Positions 62,029-64,000 of a stretch of 64,000 nucleotides of DNA are shown here, one piece after another. A program made the translations under genes and the position numbers. The DNA comes from an uncultured Caryophanales bacterium (GTDB taxonomy: Bacteria > Bacillota_I > Bacilli_A > RFN20 > CAG-826). The notes beneath the pieces are model-generated. The model was not told the DNA's origin, did not search any database, and worked only from the letters and a program-made list of their open reading frames with translations. The stretch spans positions 36,823 to 100,822 of the forward strand of contig CAMOEI010000004.1 in the NCBI GenBank assembly GCA_946612115.1, given 5' to 3'. Within the stretch, counting starts at the first letter, position 1; each line of letters starts with the position of its first letter.

Positions 62029-63405
62029 CTATCCGACGATTAAGTCAGCTTCAACATATTTGAAATGAGTGTTTTCTTCTTTATCCATATTTGATTGGAA
62101 AACTTGGAACAAAGTAATTGGTCCTAATCTTCCAAAGAACATAACGATTGATAAAACAATTTTACTACCAATTGTTAAAGTTGGGGTAATGCCAGTTGAT
62201 AGACCAGTCGTACCAAAGGCTGAGAACACTTCAAAGAAGATGTTTTCAGTGCTATCAAATGGATCTTTGCGATATTCTTCAAAAGACTTCACTAAGATAA
62301 ATGCGATAACAATGGTGAAGATTGATAATAAAACCAAGACCATTGCTTTAAGAATACTAATTCTTGAATATTGTCTATTAAAGGCAACGATTTGTTTACC
62401 TTGTAAGAATTTAATTAAGCTTAAGACAAGCATAAATACTGTGGTGGTTTTAATACCACCAGCAGTGGAAATTGGTGAACCACCAATAAACATCAAAATA
62501 CAACTAACAGTCTTTCCGGCGATTGATAAGTCATTTTCATTAAATGTCGCAAATCCTGCTGTTCTACAAGTAACACTTTGGAACAAAGCATTAAACACTG
62601 AAATATTACCTTTTGTGACATCGGTTAAAATAAAGGAAGCGAATCCTACAACAAGGAGGAAACCAGTGGTTAATAAAACAATTTTCACGAAAGCGTTCCA
62701 TTGGTTCGCTCTTTTTCTTAAAACGATGACATCAATAATTGTGATAAATGAAATACCACCCAAAATAATTAAAATCATTAAATAGGATTGCATGTAGTAA
62801 TACGCCCACAAAGGCATATTATCAATAATGCTATTGCCAGCTCCTCTAATTAAAGAAGTGCCTCCCATGATATCAAATCCAGCGTTATTAAAAGCGCTAA
62901 TAGACATAAAAACTGAGTTCCAAATCGCATCTCCAATTGAGAGTCCTGGAACATTTAAAAACACTGGTAAACCGAGTAAAAATCCGACTAATTCAGAGAC
63001 TGTAACAATCGCCACAACACGTCTAACAAATACCCCGACTTGTGACACGGAATTTGAGTTCACTGCTTGAGATAAAAATAGACGATCTTTGAACTGCAAT
63101 TTCTTTATAAATAAAGAAATAAAGAATGTTAAAATCGTAATAAAACCAAGTCCACCAATCTGGATCATCACTAGGACAATGAGTTGACCAAAGAAGGTTA
63201 ATTCTTGACCTATTCCATTAACGTAAGTGCATAACCCAGTAACGCATGTCGCACTGGTCGCGGTAAATAAGGCGTCAATAAAGCTTCCCCAGTTATTTGC
63301 TCGTCTAGAAAAAGGCATGCAAAGTAAAAGTGCTCCAAGGAGGATGACACCAACAAATGACAAGAGAACTAATAGGTACGGTGAGACCGATTTTGCTTTC
63401 TTCAT
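62029..63405 (-). CDS. ktrB: K+ channel/transporter subunit KtrB (TrkH family)
   Basis: The 458-residue membrane subunit with four pore (M1-P-M2) repeats. The four filter loops are visible: TATSATCVTGLCTYV, SISAFNNAGFDIMG, VTCRTAGFATF and SAFGTTGLSTG. The C-terminus is typical (GRLGPITLFQVF). A TATAAT on the minus strand lies 11 bases before the ATG (63405), with TTGATT about 16 bases further upstream; no ribosome site, so the leader is very short. It would import K+ with Na+ together with KtrA. Confidence 0.95.
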   Translation of the reverse strand: MKKAKSVSPYLLVLLSFVGVILLGALLLCMPFSRRANNWGSFIDALFTATSATCVTGLCTYVNGIGQELTFFGQLIVLVMIQIGGLGFITILTFFISLFIKKLQFKDRLFLSQAVNSNSVSQVGVFVRRVVAIVTVSELVGFLLGLPVFLNVPGLSIGDAIWNSVFMSISAFNNAGFDIMGGTSLIRGAGNSIIDNMPLWAYYYMQSYLMILIILGGISFITIIDVIVLRKRANQWNAFVKIVLLTTGFLLVVGFASFILTDVTKGNISVFNALFQSVTCRTAGFATFNENDLSIAGKTVSCILMFIGGSPISTAGGIKTTTVFMLVLSLIKFLQGKQIVAFNRQYSRISILKAMVLVLLSIFTIVIAFILVKSFEEYRKDPFDSTENIFFEVFSAFGTTGLSTGITPTLTIGSKIVLSIVMFFGRLGPITLFQVFQSNMDKEENTHFKYVEADLIVG

Positions 63406-63497
63406 AAACTGCTTGTATTATACACACTAAATCGAGAAAATCAAACAACCCACAAATTCATAAATTTGGCCAAACAAACAAAAAAATAATTTTCTTC

Positions 63498-63525
63498 TTG
63501 CACTCGTATATGTACATTTGATATT
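63498..63525 (+). promoter_or_regulatory. Promoter of the rplK operon
   Basis: TTGCAC (63498-63503) and GATATT (63520-63525) are 16 bases apart. The predicted leader is about 125 bases. Confidence 0.55.
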
Positions 63526-63586
63526 CTTTTAAAGCATGTTGCCTTCACGTACATGAGAGAGCGTGAGAGCTATACATGATAAATAA

Positions 63587-63629
63587 GTCCTGTGGAAGAG
63601 GGGCGATTCCCTCAGACCACGGCACGGAC
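63587..63629 (+). promoter_or_regulatory. Probable ribosomal protein L1 binding hairpin in the rplK leader
   Basis: Nested stems GTCC/GGAC (63587-63590, 63626-63629), GTGG/CCAC (63592-63595, 63617-63620) and GAGGG/CCCTC (63598-63602, 63609-63613) flank an asymmetric AA/AGA internal loop. This resembles the L1 site of 23S rRNA and of L11-L1 operon leaders, which allows autogenous repression by L1. Not checked against a covariance model. Confidence 0.5.
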
Positions 63630-63656
63630 AATCTAAGAAATAAGGAGGAAAGTCAC

Positions 63657-64000
63657 GTGAGTAAAAAAATCGCAAAAGTACTAAAGATGGAACTCCCTGG
63701 CGGCGAAGCTAAACCAGGACCAAAACTCGCTAGTGCTGGTATCAACATGGCGAAGTTCTGCACTGACTTCAATGCTAAAACCGCGGATAGACGTGGTGAA
63801 GTCGTTCCAGTCATTATTACTGCCTATGAAGACAAATCCTGTGATTTTGTCATCAAAACTACTCCAGTTGCACCTTTACTTTTAAAGGCTGCTGGAATTC
63901 AAAAAGGTTCACCAAACAGTAAGACCACTGTTGTTGGACATATCTCTAGAGCCAAACTCAAAGAGATCGCCGAGTACAAATTACCTGATTTAAACGCTAA
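63657..64000 (+). CDS. rplK: 50S ribosomal protein L11, 3' end cut by window edge
   Basis: Starts at GTG 63657 behind AAGGAGGAAA. The first 114 codons are present. The N-terminal domain reads KVLKMELPGGEAKPGPKLAS then AGINMAKFCTDFNAKT, and the C-terminal rRNA-binding domain has KTTPVAPLLLKAAG, GSPNSKTTVVGHISRAKLKE and DLNA. The conserved loop that normally reads [17 protein letters not shown] is four residues shorter here (PGPKLASAGINM). The rplA gene is expected just beyond the window. Confidence 0.95.
   Translation, partial: MSKKIAKVLKMELPGGEAKPGPKLASAGINMAKFCTDFNAKTADRRGEVVPVIITAYEDKSCDFVIKTTPVAPLLLKAAGIQKGSPNSKTTVVGHISRAKLKEIAEYKLPDLNA

Overview
The window comes from an AT-rich, low-GC Gram-positive bacterium that uses the standard bacterial code. 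TGA is a genuine stop (ends of rlmH at 12504-12506, rimI at 32400-32402, tsaD at 33391-33393 and the polymerase at 57952-57954), so it is not a Mycoplasma-type code-4 genome. Gene order is Firmicutes/Bacilli-like: gdpP-rplI-dnaB-walJ-rlmH, tsaE-tsaB-rimI-tsaD, pcrA-ligA-gatCAB and rpmG-secE-nusG-rplK. Many small membrane proteins, lipoproteins and Mollicutes-flavoured hypothetical genes suggest an uncultured, probably host-associated Bacilli lineage near the RF39/Acholeplasma/Erysipelotrichales area. That placement is inference. No phage, IS element or CRISPR array was seen.

Layout. 1-7.2 kb: an incomplete Na/phosphate symporter, an iron alcohol dehydrogenase, then a TetR regulator divergent from a run of unrecognised membrane proteins, a GPH-type sugar/cation symporter and a lipoprotein; TTCGA palindromes tie these together as a likely TetR regulon. 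7.3-12.8 kb: gdpP, rplI, dnaB, walJ, rlmH. 12.9-19.2 kb: a membrane protein, a large surface-anchored endonuclease I with Ig-like domains, tmRNA, a DegV protein and a small acidic protein. 19.2-27.3 kb: first surface polysaccharide cluster (polymerase-like protein, lipoprotein, TupA-type ATP-grasp, Wzx flippase, three glycosyltransferases). 27.4-29.3 kb: ung and a TPP-riboswitch-controlled ThiT-like transporter. 29.3-35 kb: tRNA t6A genes with rimI, and asnS. 35-47.2 kb: membrane proteins, a thioredoxin-fold lipoprotein, pcrA, ligA, gatCAB, galE, tRNA-Arg, a PlsC-like acyltransferase and tRNA-Ala. 47.3-58.4 kb: second polysaccharide cluster (CDP-glycerol transferase-like, GT2, an acyltransferase-flippase fusion, two GT4, a second polymerase) interrupted by carD and a HAD phosphatase, then smpB. 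58.4-64 kb: rpmG-secE-nusG, a toxin-like small gene, a frameshifted lipoprotein, ktrAB and the start of rplK.

The genes describe a fermentative cell with a glycan coat made by a Wzx/Wzy route, extracellular DNA degradation, thiamine scavenging, potassium uptake probably linked to c-di-AMP turnover, and tmRNA/SmpB ribosome rescue.

The most interesting region is 60.06-60.41 kb. It is an isolated unit bounded by terminators that encodes a 20-residue hydrophobic peptide behind a strong Shine-Dalgarno, which a mutually exclusive pair of long inverted repeats can mask. This has the architecture of a type I toxin. Other points of note: many operon-first genes have a -10 box exactly six bases before the start codon (leaderless mRNAs); an acyltransferase-3/flippase fusion lacks the catalytic His; L11 has a shortened proline-switch loop; and the tmRNA tag ends in an unusual sequence.
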